NCBI GenBank assembly: GCA_017615515.1
Contig: JAFZZX010000151.1
Coordinates: forward strand, 1-7,955
DNA: 7,955 nt
Direction: 5' to 3'
Source of the DNA: Clostridia bacterium
GTDB lineage: Bacteria; Bacillota; Clostridia; Christensenellales; CAG-1252
Below, in pieces: positions 6,701 to 7,955 of the stretch (within the stretch, counting starts at the first letter, position 1; every line of letters starts with the position of its first letter). Below the pieces are notes generated by a model. The model was not told the DNA's origin. It searched no databases and was given only the letters and a program-made list of their open reading frames with translations. Position numbers and translations under genes: made by a program.

Positions 6701-7941
6701 TAGGAGGTCAGGCAACGGTTCAGCTCTTCGATGAATGCGGCGCGACTGACCGCACCGCCGTGCTTGCGGAAGGAGTCGAAGTCCAATACGAAATCGGTCA
6801 GCGCCTTATCGGAAGACTGATTGCAACGCGCCAAATTGTCGAGAATGACCGACCGTGCGGAAGCCTTCTCCGTCACGAACAAAACGCTCTTGCCCTCGCC
6901 GAGGGCGGAGGTGATGATATTCGTGATGGTCTGGCTTTTACCCGACCCGGGCGGACCCTGCAAGATAAAGGATCTGCCTTCCTGCGCCGCCTTGATCACC
7001 GCTTCTTGGGAAGAATCGGCGTCGAGCGTGACGAACTTCGCGGCGCCCCTCTGCCTAAGAACGGGCGGGGCGATCGCGGCTGCCGTATCCCCGCACAGCC
7101 GTCTGATGATCGGATGTTTTAGATACTTCTCGCCGTTCTCCTCGATGTCGGAATGCAATTGAAGCTTTTGATAATGGAACAGTCCGATCCCGAATCCCGC
7201 GTCGACTTCCCAGCTCCTCGTGATCGACACGATGGCGTCATCGCCCACCATCAGGCGGCTACGTAAGCGCGAGAAAAAGCCCATCACGTCGTCGGGATCC
7301 AGCGTCGGCAAGGAGATCGAACAGGTCTTCGAATAGGCGGCGAGCATCTGGATCAGGGTCTTATTGACCTCGAATTTGCCGCCGCTCGACGCGTCGACCT
7401 CGAAGTAATACTGTCCCCTCGCTCTGTCCACGTTCAAGTTGATCGGGCACAGCAAAAGGGGCGAATTGTACTCGGTGCCGTTCAGGTCTTTCCAGCGAAG
7501 GAACCCGTGCGCGAGATACAGAACGTGCAATCCGAAATTGCGATCCATCGTCTTGGCTTTATTCGCCAGGGTCTTCGCCACGTCTCCCGTTAGCGCGCCG
7601 TTGCTCGTGCTGATCATCGACCCCTCGTCGTAGGCGCTCAGATCGTCATAAGAGACGAAAGGCGCGGAATCGATAAGGGCGGCGCGATGGCATTGCGGGC
7701 ATTTGAGATCTATCGACAGCCGGTCAAACCCGATCCGATTGCCGCAAGGACAACGGTAGCCCTCTTTCGGCAGACGATAGAGCCGTTCCCTGATCGGGAT
7801 CATGCTCTTTCTGTTATGTACGTTTTCCGCGTCGCAGACCGCACAAGCCCGCGCGGGTTGCGTGCGCTTTGCCGTCGGATCGTACGAAAAGACCTCCGTC
7901 TTGCCGCAGATCTTGCACTTGTAGATCATCTTGGGGTGCAT
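3790..7941 (-). CDS. Large SF1 (UPF1-like, COG1112-type) helicase with zinc ribbons and a degenerate REase_MTES_1575/Vsr-like domain
   Basis: This 1383-residue protein is a superfamily 1 DNA/RNA helicase that should use ATP to move on or unwind nucleic acid in the cytoplasm. Two zinc-ribbon-like cysteine sets come first (C9/C12 with C33/C36; C64/C66 with C81/C84). A DUF4011-like region covers about 110-280, including LYLAHGFLRW and SPLLLCPI. Helicase motifs follow: I GPPGSGKSQT (329-338), II DEAS (966-969), III GDSKQLPP (990-997), IV-like WHYRS (1042-1046), V DTVQGDERD (1173-1181) and VI NVAVTRAK (1215-1222). About 600 mostly helical residues separate motifs Ia and II. Residues 1277-1370 match an REase_MTES_1575/Vsr-like nuclease fold, but the expected acidic residues appear replaced (V1282, S1308, I1325). 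Relatives with a helicase-plus-nuclease layout occur in anti-phage islands, so a defence role is plausible but inferred. The ATG at 7941 has only a G-rich run three bases upstream, and the frame is open to the window edge (codons for NWGK), so the true start may lie further right. Confidence 0.93.
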   Translation of the reverse strand: MHPKMIYKCKICGKTEVFSYDPTAKRTQPARACAVCDAENVHNRKSMIPIRERLYRLPKEGYRCPCGNRIGFDRLSIDLKCPQCHRAALIDSAPFVSYDDLSAYDEGSMISTSNGALTGDVAKTLANKAKTMDRNFGLHVLYLAHGFLRWKDLNGTEYNSPLLLCPINLNVDRARGQYYFEVDASSGGKFEVNKTLIQMLAAYSKTCSISLPTLDPDDVMGFFSRLRSRLMVGDDAIVSITRSWEVDAGFGIGLFHYQKLQLHSDIEENGEKYLKHPIIRRLCGDTAAAIAPPVLRQRGAAKFVTLDADSSQEAVIKAAQEGRSFILQGPPGSGKSQTITNIITSALGEGKSVLFVTEKASARSVILDNLARCNQSSDKALTDFVLDFDSFRKHGGAVSRAAFIEELNRCLTSYTPVGGYDDQLLADEGLRYDQIAGFMREMRGEFGGRNYLRMLEDMAQYAAVEPLDAIRLVPADRGAFTELCDAIEKYYVDIKACDGGIDYRKHPLYGCVGDRTSELYRIASEYAKVSLELSKVLSTLREYGWTADADPDYLALAAKQARRWSELPRLPAEILDDLTDKKLQSLIDRATTRYEMTKEVEEKEGSGVFAAIDAKTACSVDVQSLAYGITEYSFFIKRLGARYKGWLEGIFCCFEPNAYAKDYRSAVKAFAILKEYVAYVAKKAVCTIAREEDLALFGTSPTTSADWEALLQDLNAAKKVLNARDRRVFDPYRPEWLRRFSSVQYYLTSKNLRSIADRLEGLLAEERTLGASLSVYMTTPNGGFLAYREIAEAIKERRSQLALWRRLYDTIDEIGRKGCLSLWLELIESGCSFDRAKARLFRSFYQKTIEAFVDKYGLSYIRDFNRSEHERLMKKYAEADRRLLNTSAARLCEALDGYLKEAARKVGNGNGAGLPKFPSKTDRSIKQFISDNYLYIRRIKPCFMMSPLNVSQYVDIGISFDLVIFDEASQIFTEDALAAIVRGRQVIIAGDSKQLPPCDFFRAGESMQDDEEQYYEEEANAENSLLNAADEALSDASVSLAWHYRSCDEALIDFSNREMEYNLITFPSATRNANDGIRYVPVAYDPDSCYDAGKGGTHINAGEADEIVRLIYSEMTAPERHGFSIGVVAFSNSQAFEIESRWEQFKQLPEKKEAIERWERAHEKEPLIFCNLDTVQGDERDTTIISVCYSPDRNGRFTLPYLGRIRLSSGRKRINVAVTRAKHRMIVVSTLKSEELSAAIRASSAPEENKAGAQMLCHFLEYAQSFSDMPDVSSRRSADPFVASVCKVLDEARLEYDTEIGRSECKVSIGVRRANEKHNYILGIIIDDPGRTDFDSVREYTRLTEQVLTEKYGWKIYRIYPTAWITNHEREKQNLMAAIMSAY

Positions 7942-7955
7942 CTTCCCCCAGTTCG

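Overview
The window looks like a chromosomal accessory (defence-island-like) stretch from a Bacillota bacterium, most likely an uncultured clostridial lineage. This placement is inference. It rests on strong purine-rich Shine-Dalgarno sequences, two sigma-A promoters with extended -10 elements (TGnTATAAT type), coding DNA with GC-rich third positions next to AT-rich control regions, and a small cysteine-containing Xre-type regulator of a kind I associate with Clostridia. No rRNA, tRNA, CRISPR array, transposase or integrase is visible.

Layout from left to right. Bases 1-133 carry the possible 5' end of a leftward reading frame that leaves the window (low confidence). Bases 125-179 hold a promoter and Shine-Dalgarno for the first large gene; its -10 box lies inside a perfect 9+9 bp inverted repeat. 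Bases 180-3236 (+) encode a 1018-residue DUF4062 / STAND-type P-loop NTPase / winged-helix / TPR protein. After only 17 bp and facing it, bases 3254-3580 (-) encode a 108-residue helix-turn-helix regulator with a four-cysteine insertion. Its promoter is at 3661-3689. Bases 3726-3751 form a leftward intrinsic terminator for the next gene. Bases 3790-7941 (-) encode a 1383-residue superfamily 1 helicase with N-terminal zinc ribbons, a DUF4011-like region and a C-terminal REase_MTES_1575/Vsr-like domain whose expected catalytic residues appear to be lost. Its true start may lie just beyond the right edge.

How the parts may work together. The TPR STAND protein has the plan of a self-contained sensor, switch and effector: C-terminal repeats to recognise a ligand, a central ATPase for activation, and an N-terminal TIR-like domain as output. 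The large helicase belongs to a family often found in anti-phage islands. The small regulator could sense metal or redox state. The three genes have separate promoters and terminators and converge on one point, so they are not an operon. Calling them one defence system is a hypothesis based on proximity and family membership only.
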